A stretch of 64,000 nucleotides of DNA from Agrobacterium tumefaciens. GTDB lineage: Bacteria; Pseudomonadota; Alphaproteobacteria; Rhizobiales; Rhizobiaceae. Shown one piece after another: positions 1 to 10,078 of this stretch (within the stretch, counting starts at the first letter, position 1; each line of letters starts with the position of its first letter). The stretch spans positions 100,531 to 164,530 of the forward strand of contig NZ_CP115844.1 in assembly GCF_013318015.2 (NCBI RefSeq), in the 5' to 3' direction. Position numbers and translations under genes: made by a program. Below the pieces are notes generated by a model, which was given only the letters and a program-made list of their open reading frames with translations, was not told where the DNA came from and made no database searches.

Positions 1-3000
1 GTCGTCCTGCAGAACATGCCCCAGGAGAGGTTGGAACTCCCCGGCCTGACCCTGCGCCCTGTCACCGAACAGCGAGCCACCGCGAAGTTCGATCTCTCGC
101 TCTATCTCCATGAGACGGAGAACGGGCTCGCCGGCACCTTGGAATATGCAACCGATCTGTTCGAGCACGACACGATCGAACGCCTGAAGGACCATTATCG
201 CCTCCTCCTTGAGGGCGTCGTGGCAGACCCTGAACAGCCAATATCCCATCTGCCGATGCTGACAGACGCTGAGCAGCACCTGCTGTTCGACGTCTGGAAT
301 GACACCGCCGCTGACTTCCCCCGCGACAAGCTCCTGCACGAGCTCTTCGCCGATCAGGCCGCCCTCACCCCCGACGCTGTCGCCGTCATTTATGATCAGC
401 AGCAACTTACATACCAGGAGCTTGACCGAAGATCGAACCAGCTCGCGCATCACCTGCAGAGCCTGGGGGTCGGCCCGGAGGTTATTGTCGGCCTGTGTGT
501 CGACCGCTCTCCCGAGATGATCGTCGCCATGCTCGCCATCCTGAAGGCCGGAGGCGCTTATCTGCCGCTCGATCCGGCCTACCCCAGGAACCGGTTGGCC
601 TACATGCTGCGCGACGCCGCAGCCCATGTGGTCGTCACCCGCACAGTCTCGCGCCCAAGCCTGCCTGACCAAGTCACCAACATCGTCGATCTCGATGCCC
701 ATCACGATGTCATCGAGGCCTGCCCCGACACCCCGCCAGCTTCCGGCGCCGATCCCACCAGCCTCGCCTATGTCATCTATACATCCGGATCAACAGGACA
801 GCCAAAAGGCGTCATGATCATCCACGAAGGCGTGGTTAACTACATCACCACTCTCAACCGCCGTTATTCCCTGTCCAGTTCCGATCGCGTGCTGCAAAAC
901 TCGTCGATCTCCTTCGACCCTTCCGTCAGAGACATATGGTGCCCTCTTATCGCCGGCGCAAAGCTCGTCGTCCCCCACGGTCTCGACCAAACCGACAGGG
1001 CTTCGTCTCTTGGCTTCGTTTCCTCGGCTGGGGTCAGTCTGGTATTGAGTGTCACGCCCAGCGCATTGACCGCCCCCGTTCTGGAAGAAGTCGCGGAGCC
1101 TCTGATGGAGCTACGTGCCCTGCTGACTTGCGGCGAGGCCTTGAGCTACGAGACATGCCGCCTCACCAGAAGCAGGATGGGACATCACTTTCCAATCGTA
1201 AACCAGTACGGTCCGACGGAATGCACAATGTCCTCCACCTTCTTCGTGGTGGGGGATGAGCCAGCTTCGGGCATAGTTCCCATAGGCAGGCCTATTGCCA
1301 ATAGGAAAGTCTATGTTCTGGATCGTCATATGTGTCCGGTTCCGATTGGCACCACCGGCGAGATTTATATTGGCGGGGTCGGTTTGGCCCGCGGTTATCT
1401 CAACCGCCCCGATCTGACCGCCGAACGCTTTGTGCAAAATCCATTTGGGTCGGGGGACCGGCTCTATCGCACCGGTGATCTCGGGCGCTGGCGCAAGGAC
1501 GGCAATCTGGAGTTCCTCGGCCGCGCCGACCACCAGGTTAAGATCCGCGGGTTCCGTATCGAGCTCGGCGAGGTCGAAGCCGTGCTGCTGTCCCATCCAG
1601 ACGTTCGCCAGGCCGTCGTCATCGCCCATGAGGACCAGACCGGTGACAAGCGTCTCGTCGCCTATGTTGTCGGCGAGGCCAGCCCCAGGGACCTGCGGGC
1701 TCATATCCTCAACACCTTGCCAGACTATATGACGCCGGCCGCCTTTGTCGCGCTCGAGGCCATGCCCCTGACTACGAACGGTAAGATCGATCGTGCTGCC
1801 CTTCCCCATCCGACCAACGATAATGGCTTGGCGCGCGCCGACTATGTCGCCCCGCGCACTCCCACCGAGGAGATCCTCGCCGCCATCTGGGCCGACGTCC
1901 TCCAGGTCAGTCAGGTTGGTGTCAATGACAACTTCTTCGAACTCGGAGGAAACTCGCTCACAGCGCTGTATATGACGGCCCGGACGAGGCATGTTCTTGC
2001 GATTGAACTGGACAATCGAACTCTCTTCAGAGAGCCTCGTCTGGGTTACTTTGCGCAGATCATAGATCGGATCAGATCCTCGGGTGACCAATCTACGGGT
2101 AAAACCAAATCAGCCGAACATGCATCTTCTAACCGCACCAAAGCCGCTCGATATTCCCCTGCTCCTATCGACGGATGGATCACTTCTAATCCCGAGACAC
2201 AAGGCCTCGCAAGTGATGTAATCGACGATCTGGTGGAGTTTGGTCGCTCCGTCGATATGGACAGCTTGAGTATCGTTCGACATGGCTATTTGGTGACCGA
2301 CAGATACTTCCATCCATTCAAATCCGGCATTAAGCATGCGCTCAACTCCGCGACGAAATCCATCCTTGGAAGCTTAGTCGGCATCGCCATTGAACAAAGG
2401 CTCATCCAGAGCGCCGACGACAAGCTGCAGGAGTACCTTGGGGATTTTCCTTCTGCGAATAGCGACAAGAAAGATATCACCCTTCGACATCTACTAGATA
2501 TGAAATCGGGGATTGATTGGTCCGAACCTCTCGGACCCCGACGAGGAATCCCGACCACTGCTGATGAAATGCGTCTTGCAGACGACTGGGTCGATTTCAT
2601 TCTGCGGAGGCCTATGTCGCATAGACCCGGAGATCACTACAACTATAATAGCGGCAATTCACACCTGATATCCGCGGTCATCACGAGCGTTGCCGGAACG
2701 TCTGCGTGGGATTTTGCGCAACGCTATTTATTTGATCCCCTCAGAATAATCGACACCGACTGGAGCAGCGATCCACGGGGCATAAGCGATGGAGGGAATG
2801 GCCTTTTCCTACATCCCTTAGATGTGGCCAAGATTGGGTATCTGCATCTTCGCGAAGGACGATGGAATTCGATAAAAATCCTTCCTTCAGGATGGACGGA
2901 CCGCATAACCGAAAACGCAAAGACGGTGTATCGTGATCGGACGTACTCGACGTTTTTTTGGAGCGTGCCGAGTGTAGGTGGCTACATGGCAAATGGCTAT

Positions 3001-3615
3001 AATCGGCAGATCATGTTGATTGTTCCAAAATCAGACCTCGTCGTCGTGTCGACAGGAAAGAGACCCTATCCCTTCGCGGATTTTCTTGCCCATATTGAGA
3101 GGCTCGGCATGGTCCCCGCCAAGCCAATGCAATCCATGAGCAGTCGAGCTGACGGACCGCCAGACAACCTGAACCCGGCGCTTTTACGGAGTTTGGATAT
3201 GTTCTCTCGCAAAGTGTATTGTTTCCCGAAGAATTCTGTCGGTCTGAAGTCGCTTCAATTCGATTTCGACGAAATCAACACTTGCTACCAGGCAGAATTC
3301 GACCCAGACGCAAGCCACCTCAATAGCTTCCGCGTTCGACAGAGTATCGGCTTAAACGGCGAGTATTCCGAGTCAATGCAACCGGACGGTATAGGCGTTG
3401 CACGGGTGCGGCGGATTACCAAGAACACAATCCAAATCGAACAGCACTCTCTCGGAAAGGGCGAGACTGAAACGTTGACGGTGACATTCCACGATGAGCA
3501 AATAAGCTTGAGGATTGCTACCAGCCGCCGAGAGTACACGCTTACAGGAGAGACATCAGCCTCGCGATTACCGGGCGGCGAGCGGTCGGCCATCCACCCA
3601 ATGCCCAAATCTTAG
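1..3615 (+). CDS. NRPS, 3' part: (C)-A-T module fused to a class C beta-lactamase-fold domain
   Basis: The reading frame is open at the left edge, so the 5' part lies outside the window. Counting from base 1: the tail of a condensation domain (about 1-95), an adenylation domain (about 110-620; TSGSTGQPKG core, YGPTE, GK of A10), and a carrier domain with LGGNS whose phosphopantetheine serine is about residue 652. Then follows a serine-hydrolase domain (about 740-1070) with the SxxK tetrad SATK (783-786) and a YNYNSGN motif near 880, then a beta-rich tail. No alpha/beta-hydrolase thioesterase is present, so I infer that the beta-lactamase-fold domain releases or cyclises the peptide, as standalone PBP-type thioesterases do. 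By-eye pocket code is D-P-R-S-L-C-Q-M, substrate unknown. GC content falls after about base 2,100. Confidence 0.93.
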   Translation, partial: VVLQNMPQERLELPGLTLRPVTEQRATAKFDLSLYLHETENGLAGTLEYATDLFEHDTIERLKDHYRLLLEGVVADPEQPISHLPMLTDAEQHLLFDVWNDTAADFPRDKLLHELFADQAALTPDAVAVIYDQQQLTYQELDRRSNQLAHHLQSLGVGPEVIVGLCVDRSPEMIVAMLAILKAGGAYLPLDPAYPRNRLAYMLRDAAAHVVVTRTVSRPSLPDQVTNIVDLDAHHDVIEACPDTPPASGADPTSLAYVIYTSGSTGQPKGVMIIHEGVVNYITTLNRRYSLSSSDRVLQNSSISFDPSVRDIWCPLIAGAKLVVPHGLDQTDRASSLGFVSSAGVSLVLSVTPSALTAPVLEEVAEPLMELRALLTCGEALSYETCRLTRSRMGHHFPIVNQYGPTECTMSSTFFVVGDEPASGIVPIGRPIANRKVYVLDRHMCPVPIGTTGEIYIGGVGLARGYLNRPDLTAERFVQNPFGSGDRLYRTGDLGRWRKDGNLEFLGRADHQVKIRGFRIELGEVEAVLLSHPDVRQAVVIAHEDQTGDKRLVAYVVGEASPRDLRAHILNTLPDYMTPAAFVALEAMPLTTNGKIDRAALPHPTNDNGLARADYVAPRTPTEEILAAIWADVLQVSQVGVNDNFFELGGNSLTALYMTARTRHVLAIELDNRTLFREPRLGYFAQIIDRIRSSGDQSTGKTKSAEHASSNRTKAARYSPAPIDGWITSNPETQGLASDVIDDLVEFGRSVDMDSLSIVRHGYLVTDRYFHPFKSGIKHALNSATKSILGSLVGIAIEQRLIQSADDKLQEYLGDFPSANSDKKDITLRHLLDMKSGIDWSEPLGPRRGIPTTADEMRLADDWVDFILRRPMSHRPGDHYNYNSGNSHLISAVITSVAGTSAWDFAQRYLFDPLRIIDTDWSSDPRGISDGGNGLFLHPLDVAKIGYLHLREGRWNSIKILPSGWTDRITENAKTVYRDRTYSTFFWSVPSVGGYMANGYNRQIMLIVPKSDLVVVSTGKRPYPFADFLAHIERLGMVPAKPMQSMSSRADGPPDNLNPALLRSLDMFSRKVYCFPKNSVGLKSLQFDFDEINTCYQAEFDPDASHLNSFRVRQSIGLNGEYSESMQPDGIGVARVRRITKNTIQIEQHSLGKGETETLTVTFHDEQISLRIATSRREYTLTGETSASRLPGGERSAIHPMPKS

Positions 3616-3659
3616 CTGCAAGCGGCTCAGATTCTTTTTTTGATATACTGAGAGGCTCA

Positions 3660-5447
3660 ATGCTTAGGCGCTTCATCACCTACTATCGCCCTTACAAAAA
3701 ACTCTTAGCTATAACGCTTTTGTCAGCGGTTATCGCTGGCCTGCTGGAGCTTCGATTCCCGATAATCGTGAAGATTTTTGTAGACGATCTACTGCCGGCT
3801 CGCGATTGGAGCCTGATCATTTGGAGCGCCCTGCTTCTTATTTTCGTATATGCTATAAATGGTGGGCTCCTGGCGATCGTCAACTACTACGGTCACCTAC
3901 TCGGCATAAACATCGAAACAGATATGCGCCAACAAGCGTTCTCGCACATTCAAAAACTTTCATTTGGTTATTTCGACAATAACAGCGTGGGCGATCTGAT
4001 CACAAATGTCACGAAGGACCTCGAAGAGATCGGAGAAGTTGCCCATCATGGCCCAGAGGACGTCGTTCTATCTCTTATGACTTTCTTTGGTGCGGCCGGC
4101 ATTATGTTCTATATTCACTGGAAACTTGGGTCACTTGTGAGTTGTCTCGTTCCCACAGTTGCGTGGGCCAGCGGGCGGTACGGTGTAAAGCTCGCGCATA
4201 ACTGGCGTAAGCTTCTTCACCAGATTAGCTCACTCAATCAAACAATCACTGAAAGCGTCGGCGGAATTCGCGTCGTGAAAGCGTTCTCAAACGAAACTCA
4301 CGAATATGAGGCTTTTCGCCTCCGGAATCATGACTATAGGAGAACCAAGAAGAGAGCCTATGCGTATATGACCGCAAGTATGACGGTATCCTATTTAGGC
4401 ACCCGATCGGTCCAACTACTAGTGCTGGTAGCTGGCGCGTGGTACGTGGCGGTCGGCGAGATCACTCAGGGAAGCTTTGTCGGTATTCTGCTTCTTGTGA
4501 ATGTTCTCTTTAAGCCGATCGAAAGACTGGGCAGCTTTCTCGAAACCTATCCCAAAGCAATAGCCGGCTTTCGAAGATTTTTAGCGCTAATTGACAGTGT
4601 CCCTGAAGTCGCCGATACCGAAAAATCGATTTCTGTCGAAAAATTTCGGGGCGAGATCGCATATAACAACGTCACCTTTTCCTACTCTCCAAATCTAAAG
4701 GTCTTGGATCGCTTTAGTCTCCGTATCGGCCATGGCGAGAAAATTGCCTTTGTTGGCCCGTCGGGAGTTGGGAAGACCACCATCTGCTCACTGTTGCCAA
4801 GATTCTACGATGTCAACAGCGGTAGTATCACGATCGATGGCATCGATATTCGTGACGTCACACAGTCTTCGCTTAGAAAACAAATCGGTGTTGTGCAGCA
4901 AGACGTTTTCCTCTTTGCCGCATCTATTCGAGAAAACGTCGCTTATGGGAGAATTGGTGCGAGCAGCGACGAAATCGAAACCGCGGTTCAACGCGCAGCC
5001 CTAGGTGATTTTATCGAGTCATTACCCGATAGGCTGGAAACATTGGTCGGCGAGCGGGGGGTCAAACTATCGGGTGGCCAGAAACAACGCATCGCGATCG
5101 CGCGACTTTTCTTAAAAGATCCGCCGATATTAATTCTTGACGAAGCCACATCTGCTCTAGACCTTGAAACTGAATGTCAAATTCAATCCGCATTGACTGA
5201 ATTGACCGCAAACCGGACCACAATGATAATTGCGCACCGCCTATCGACCATTAAGCAGGCAGATCGAATTATTGTCATTGGAAAGAAAGGCATTCTAGAA
5301 CAGGGTACGCATGATGAATTACTCCGATCTGGTGCCCACTATGCGCGCTTGTATGATGACCAGTTTGTATCCGCGTTAAATCCGGTCTCGAGAGAAGTGG
5401 GCAATGTAGCAGAATCGTTGACAGGTACTGGCCTCACGAATCTTTAA
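3660..5447 (+). CDS. ABC exporter, fused permease and ATPase
   Basis: A 595-residue half-transporter. The N-terminal six-helix exporter region (about 1-310) is followed by a nucleotide-binding domain with Walker A GPSGVGKTT, signature LSGGQKQR and Walker B ILILDEATSALD. This layout is typical of MsbA/lipid-peptide exporters, which work as homodimers in the inner membrane. It starts 44 bases after the NRPS stop with a GAGG sequence just before the ATG, so it is probably co-transcribed and exports the peptide or an intermediate. Its 3' end overlaps the convergent aminodeoxychorismate synthase gene by 14 bases. Substrate is inferred from context only. Confidence 0.93.
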   Translation: MLRRFITYYRPYKKLLAITLLSAVIAGLLELRFPIIVKIFVDDLLPARDWSLIIWSALLLIFVYAINGGLLAIVNYYGHLLGINIETDMRQQAFSHIQKLSFGYFDNNSVGDLITNVTKDLEEIGEVAHHGPEDVVLSLMTFFGAAGIMFYIHWKLGSLVSCLVPTVAWASGRYGVKLAHNWRKLLHQISSLNQTITESVGGIRVVKAFSNETHEYEAFRLRNHDYRRTKKRAYAYMTASMTVSYLGTRSVQLLVLVAGAWYVAVGEITQGSFVGILLLVNVLFKPIERLGSFLETYPKAIAGFRRFLALIDSVPEVADTEKSISVEKFRGEIAYNNVTFSYSPNLKVLDRFSLRIGHGEKIAFVGPSGVGKTTICSLLPRFYDVNSGSITIDGIDIRDVTQSSLRKQIGVVQQDVFLFAASIRENVAYGRIGASSDEIETAVQRAALGDFIESLPDRLETLVGERGVKLSGGQKQRIAIARLFLKDPPILILDEATSALDLETECQIQSALTELTANRTTMIIAHRLSTIKQADRIIVIGKKGILEQGTHDELLRSGAHYARLYDDQFVSALNPVSREVGNVAESLTGTGLTNL

Positions 5448-7482
5448 ATCTGACAGGATAGCCTGCAACTGAAGACAGCGTCCGCAGAAGTGCTTCTGCC
5501 TTAAGTTCTGTCTCACTCAACTCCTCGCTTGGCACTGAAAGTGCAGTAATCGCACCTCCGACTCCAATTGAGAGCATCTGCTCTTGTATAACGATGGTGC
5601 GAATGACAATGTTCAGAGCCGCGGTACCTGTAACCGAGAGAAACCCTACCGCCCCTGAATATACTCCACGAGCGCTGCCCTCCAGCTTGTCAAGGATTTC
5701 CATCGTGCGGATCTTTGGCGCACCCGTCATAGACCCCCCCGGAAATGTCGCCCGTATGAGATCCACGAGCGTTCGATCCGATCTCAATCTGCCCTCAATC
5801 GTGCTTACCAATTGGTGAACCGTCGCATAAGTCTCGACGTCGAAAATCTTAGGTACGGTCACCGTGCCGACTTCACAAACCTTGCCCAAATCATTTCTGA
5901 TCAGATCAACGATCATAAGGTTTTCGGCACGCTCCTTTTCGCTAGATGACAGACGTCCCTTTAGTTCGGAATCTTCTTCAGGACTCTTTCCCCTACGAAT
6001 TGTTCCTTTGATGGGCTTTGACCGGACAATTCCGTGCCTGTTTCGGTCGACAAATAACTCAGGAGAGGAACACAGAATGCTGGTAGCCGGAAAGCGCAGA
6101 AACGCGCTGTACGGGGCTGGATTAATTTTTCTGAGCAACATGTAGGTTGCAATGTCGTCCAAATCAGCCCGAGCCTCCATCGTGTTTGTCAAACAAACTT
6201 CGTAGGATTCACCATCTCTGATCTTGGTGAGGCACTTATCGATTAGCTCAAGATATTTTCCAGAGTCTGCGCGTAGTGCCAGATTTTCGATCTGTACCTT
6301 GAGCGCGGATGTATGCTTTGTGGGAGTTTGTTGAAGCAGTTCTTCAACGGCGTCGAACCAGACCCTCGCGCGATCCTCCCTCGTCTCTAACTCCAAACAG
6401 ACCAGCCAGATTGTCTGCTCTTGTAAATCAAAGCACAGTGCGCGATCGGCGAAGATGAATTGTGCATCGGGGGATCGGCTTTGATGCGCAAGGCTGCCAC
6501 CAGTTTCGGCTTTCATTTCGTAACCCAAATAGCCAACATATCCCGGAGCAAAATCGAAAGGGGCCTCCAAGCGAGCATCAATCTTTAACGCTTCAAGCCG
6601 CCGCTCCATGTAGTCCAATATGCTCTCCGAAACAGTGCGCACCGATCCTGTTTTCGTAATTGTCAACTTCTGCGATGCTACCTCGTAGGAGAGGGTCTCA
6701 GAATGTGGTCCCGATGCATCCCCGATGAACGAGAACCGCGCTGTGGAGTTGGAAAGGCTGCTGTCCAGCCAGAAGACGGGCTGGGCGGGTGTAGAAAATG
6801 TTTCAATCACCTGATGCGGATCAGTCCATGTATCAAGCCGTTTCGCAAAAATGCGAAAATCGCCTTTGTCGGTATCAGCCCCACAATTAACTTCTGGAGA
6901 CTGACGTTCGTTCGCGGCAAGTGCGAGAAAATTAGTTAGAATTTTCGAGCCATGCTCTGAACATATCGATTCAGGGTGGAATTGAACTCCCCAGAATGGT
7001 TTATCTCGATGCTCGACCGCCATGATTACATTGTCTGATGAAAATGCCGTCGGTATGAGACACTCGGGCAGGGCATCGACAGCCAAGGAATGGTAGCGCA
7101 CAACGTGAAAGGGTGATGGAATATTTTCGAACAAGCCGGTCCCGTTGTGGATCACTGCGTCAATGATCCCATGCATTGGCGTTTTCGCATGATGCACTGC
7201 TCCACCGAGATGATGACAGATTCCTTGATGTCCCAAACAAACCCCTAGAACCGGCCACCGGCCGTCTAGGATGGCTTCTCGAGAAATCCCGAAATCGGAG
7301 GGAATTTCGGGGCGTCCCGGCCCAGGCGAAATAACTATGTTCGAGAATTGAAGCATTGCGGCCTCAGCCCAAGACATTTGGTCGTTCTTGATGACAAGAG
7401 GCTCTATTCCACTCAGGCTATAGATCAGCTGAAAAAGATTGAATGTAAAGCTATCGTAATTATCGATTAGTAAGGTGCGCAT
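5434..7482 (-). CDS. Bifunctional aminodeoxychorismate synthase (glutaminase plus PabB-type)
   Basis: A 682-residue fusion. The N-terminal class I glutamine amidotransferase (about 1-195) has the nucleophile motif GVCLGHQG and the VQFHPES histidine-glutamate pair. The C-terminal chorismate-binding domain carries PIKGT, whose lysine is the PabB signature; anthranilate synthases have PIAGT. It should convert chorismate and glutamine to 4-amino-4-deoxychorismate. The ATG at 7482 was chosen because GGAG lies six bases upstream and the protein then begins MRTLLIDNYDSF, the usual start of the glutaminase. With the AroQ-type gene at 10079 it resembles the PapA/PapB or Cml pair that leads to 4-aminophenylalanine. 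A role in folate synthesis is possible but less likely inside this cluster. Confidence 0.9.
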   Translation of the reverse strand: MRTLLIDNYDSFTFNLFQLIYSLSGIEPLVIKNDQMSWAEAAMLQFSNIVISPGPGRPEIPSDFGISREAILDGRWPVLGVCLGHQGICHHLGGAVHHAKTPMHGIIDAVIHNGTGLFENIPSPFHVVRYHSLAVDALPECLIPTAFSSDNVIMAVEHRDKPFWGVQFHPESICSEHGSKILTNFLALAANERQSPEVNCGADTDKGDFRIFAKRLDTWTDPHQVIETFSTPAQPVFWLDSSLSNSTARFSFIGDASGPHSETLSYEVASQKLTITKTGSVRTVSESILDYMERRLEALKIDARLEAPFDFAPGYVGYLGYEMKAETGGSLAHQSRSPDAQFIFADRALCFDLQEQTIWLVCLELETREDRARVWFDAVEELLQQTPTKHTSALKVQIENLALRADSGKYLELIDKCLTKIRDGESYEVCLTNTMEARADLDDIATYMLLRKINPAPYSAFLRFPATSILCSSPELFVDRNRHGIVRSKPIKGTIRRGKSPEEDSELKGRLSSSEKERAENLMIVDLIRNDLGKVCEVGTVTVPKIFDVETYATVHQLVSTIEGRLRSDRTLVDLIRATFPGGSMTGAPKIRTMEILDKLEGSARGVYSGAVGFLSVTGTAALNIVIRTIVIQEQMLSIGVGGAITALSVPSEELSETELKAEALLRTLSSVAGYPVRFKDS

Positions 7483-7656
7483 AACCGCTCCAGCTATAGC
7501 GAAACTTAGACACGAACAGCGTTCGTTCGCGGGGACCAAGCCTGCTTATCCGAAAACTCCAATGGTACCTGTATCTATTAAATCGCAACAATCAAGGGCG
7601 TTTGCTGCCGCTGCCACCTACAGATTGCGGTGATCATTGAGGCTTCTCCGCCTCTC

Positions 7657-8442
7657 TCATTCTTCCTCGCCGTCACTCGGGGTAAGATAGTGTTTCTCCC
7701 AATCTTTTTTCGGGATTTCGACACCCATGTGAAATTTGAAAGTTTTCACAGATTCCAAATCCGCTGAAACTGTGCATTGATAGCGCATGTTATACCACCG
7801 GTTCGCGATCCGCACCGCTGCTCCGTCTGCTTCAATGTGGAGTCCCTCTAGTTTTGTATCAGCCATCGCATAAGCGACAACAAAATCCGGCTTAAGGTCC
7901 GGCTTCCATAGCGCTACCTGCTCCATACCCTCCAGATTGCATAGCTGCTCGACACGTTCACTGGGAGCAAGCGTTTTCATCGCCATTGACGCTCGGGCGC
8001 TTCTTGGGTCGGCCAAGACCTCCGAGGCTCTAAGGCGGTGCGCCTCGATCATCCCTCCTGTAGAATTTTCAAAATTGGGCTGCTCCGGAGGCAAAACGCC
8101 GGCTTTCTCGTCTACTACTTTCGGCTTTTCGTGAACGAGTGGGCCCTTTTTGGTTGTTGGCGCGGGGGCTTGCATCCGCGAACCAAGGCGAGGCGATTGC
8201 GAGGGGGGCTCGCGAGATGCCTGCGGACTGGCAGGGGGCTCGACAAGTGTCACAGCAACGGCCTCAGGCTTTTCCCTAAACGATTGCGCGCTTCTCACCA
8301 GCATAAGGGGCACAACGATTACCAGATGCACGACGAACGAAATCGCCAGCATACGCCGGATTTCGTTGGGCTGGCGCTGACTGCCTAACGGCTGGCGCCA
8401 GCTTGCTGTTTCGATCAACTTGGGGTCAACGCTGTCTATCAT
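7657..8442 (-). CDS. DUF930-type protein with TonB-like N-terminus
   Basis: A 261-residue protein. One transmembrane helix lies near residues 30-48, followed by a proline-rich stretch (about 70-125), an arrangement like TonB or TolA. The C-terminal half (LCNLEGMEQ, VVAYAMADT, RWYNMRYQC) matches what I recall of DUF930 proteins, common in rhizobia and of unknown function. It probably sits in the inner membrane with its C-terminus in the periplasm. It stands alone between two NRPS-locus units, 174 bases from the aminodeoxychorismate synthase start. No function is assigned. Confidence 0.75.
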   Translation of the reverse strand: MIDSVDPKLIETASWRQPLGSQRQPNEIRRMLAISFVVHLVIVVPLMLVRSAQSFREKPEAVAVTLVEPPASPQASREPPSQSPRLGSRMQAPAPTTKKGPLVHEKPKVVDEKAGVLPPEQPNFENSTGGMIEAHRLRASEVLADPRSARASMAMKTLAPSERVEQLCNLEGMEQVALWKPDLKPDFVVAYAMADTKLEGLHIEADGAAVRIANRWYNMRYQCTVSADLESVKTFKFHMGVEIPKKDWEKHYLTPSDGEEE

Positions 8443-8667
8443 GGAAACTCAAGGGACCGCTTCGCTAGCATTTATGATTCGATCCCATTCGTAGACACGT
8501 ACCAACTTAACCAGTCCTAACCCTCCAATCGATCCTACGAGAGGCGCGAAGCATTACGTCGGCAATCAGGTTTTAACACGCTGAGCTTGTATCTCCGCAG
8601 GGGGTGGGATATCAACAAGACGCTTGCGCTGCTCACATAACCATGTCGAATTTCTCCAGAGGCTGCA

Positions 8668-9984
8668 ATGAACGAACAAAACGCAGAACTCCTCGAAACT
8701 GGTCATAGTCCTTTACCGAAGAACGCCTATTTCCGAAACCTCTATGAGGTCTATAGACGCCTTTTTAGCGTCGGCGAGATTGAGCAAGACAAGGTTTTGC
8801 AGTGGATGGCGGGAGCCGTACTGCTAGGCTTCGCAGTAACATATGCAAGCTGGATGAATGTTCCCTGGATCACAACGAACGCTGTCGATAGCGGATCCTA
8901 TCGGTGCTGGCCTTTTCTACCGAATTGCGCGGATTATATTTTTCTAACAACTTACCCGAATGGATACTCGCAGACAGCAGTATTCATGCTATTGTTTGCC
9001 ATCCTCGTGGGCTGCTCGTACGCAATATATAGTAAAGATTGGATTTTGGCTCACGCTGGAATATTTGTGTTATTCCTATTCAAGATTTATTTTACGTTTA
9101 TATCTTATAGATTTAAAGGTAACTATGACTACTACCACACGGTCTTTTGTCTGGTTTTTCTTTTCTTTCCACACAAGAAATTCTTTCTCCAGCTGTCGGT
9201 GGTATTCTTTTATTTTCTATCGACGGCTGCAAAAATACACCCTTCTTGGGTGCTCGGAGAGTATTTTACAAGCCTGAGGAACGGACTCCCGCTGTTTCCC
9301 AAAGGAACTGAGATAATTGCAACAAATTTCTTGATGTTCATGGAGATGGTTGGCGCTTGGTTCCTATTTAGCTCAAAGCGTTTAGTTCAGCGTAGCGTGC
9401 TGACTTTCTTTGCTATATTCCACGTCTACTCTGGAATTCTGGTCGGCTATCGCTATCCCGCTACTGTTTTGCCGGCACTTTTAGTCCTATTTGGACCTTG
9501 GTTTCAAGCTCCCGTAAAGATCCCAAGTGGCGCTAGCAGCGTTCCAGGCTGGGCCCTGATGGGGCTGCTTCTCGTCGGTCAGATGGTTCCACTTGCGATT
9601 TCCGGGGACCAGAAGCTTACGCTAGAGGGAAATTTCTACGGCCTCTATATGTTTGAAGCAAACCATCAATGCTTCGGCAGCATAGGCGTCAACGGCAAAA
9701 CGGTTGACGAATTTAAATCGGGAAACGCGCTTCATCGCTGTGACCCGTACGGGTACTTTTCGACGGCAAAGAACAGATACTGCAATCCGTCGAATACCGT
9801 ATCTTTGGTTTTGAATCATAGCATAAACGGTGGACCATTTTATCAGATTGTGAATGTGGACGACATTTGCAAGCTCGAGTACAAGCCGTTTGCTCATAAC
9901 TCTTGGATCAAAACCGAGAAAGACGCGCCCCAAATTGGACGTCCCGTCCAGAACTTTTACAGGTGGGCACGTGAAGTCGATTAA
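8668..9984 (+). CDS. Multi-pass membrane protein, HTTM-like
   Basis: A 438-residue protein with about nine hydrophobic segments between residues 45 and 320 and a soluble C-terminal domain of about 100 residues. The segment FLSTAAKIHPSWVLGEYF and the surrounding helices resemble the HTTM domain shared with vitamin K-dependent gamma-carboxylase and related bacterial proteins. A DCC-type gene lies three genes downstream (11497), and HTTM and DCC proteins are frequent partners. It opens a plus-strand unit of four genes (8668-11886). Role unknown; a membrane step of product maturation is one possibility. Confidence 0.7.
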   Translation: MNEQNAELLETGHSPLPKNAYFRNLYEVYRRLFSVGEIEQDKVLQWMAGAVLLGFAVTYASWMNVPWITTNAVDSGSYRCWPFLPNCADYIFLTTYPNGYSQTAVFMLLFAILVGCSYAIYSKDWILAHAGIFVLFLFKIYFTFISYRFKGNYDYYHTVFCLVFLFFPHKKFFLQLSVVFFYFLSTAAKIHPSWVLGEYFTSLRNGLPLFPKGTEIIATNFLMFMEMVGAWFLFSSKRLVQRSVLTFFAIFHVYSGILVGYRYPATVLPALLVLFGPWFQAPVKIPSGASSVPGWALMGLLLVGQMVPLAISGDQKLTLEGNFYGLYMFEANHQCFGSIGVNGKTVDEFKSGNALHRCDPYGYFSTAKNRYCNPSNTVSLVLNHSINGGPFYQIVNVDDICKLEYKPFAHNSWIKTEKDAPQIGRPVQNFYRWAREVD

Positions 9985-10078
9985 AAGTTATCTGTCGCTT
10001 CAACCGCGCATTCTGCCGTGGCCTTAAGGATTGAGTCGGTTTCTTCACGATGCTTCCCAAAGCTTAGGGAAAGATAAA

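Noticed and set aside
1111..2091. A 326-codon open frame on the minus strand opposite the adenylation domain
   Set aside because: It lies wholly inside the NRPS coding frame, has no ribosome-binding site and resembles no family; long antisense frames are common opposite GC-rich genes.
5434..7482. Anthranilate synthase (TrpEG or PhzE type)
   Set aside because: The PIKGT lysine marks aminodeoxychorismate synthase; anthranilate-type enzymes have PIAGT.
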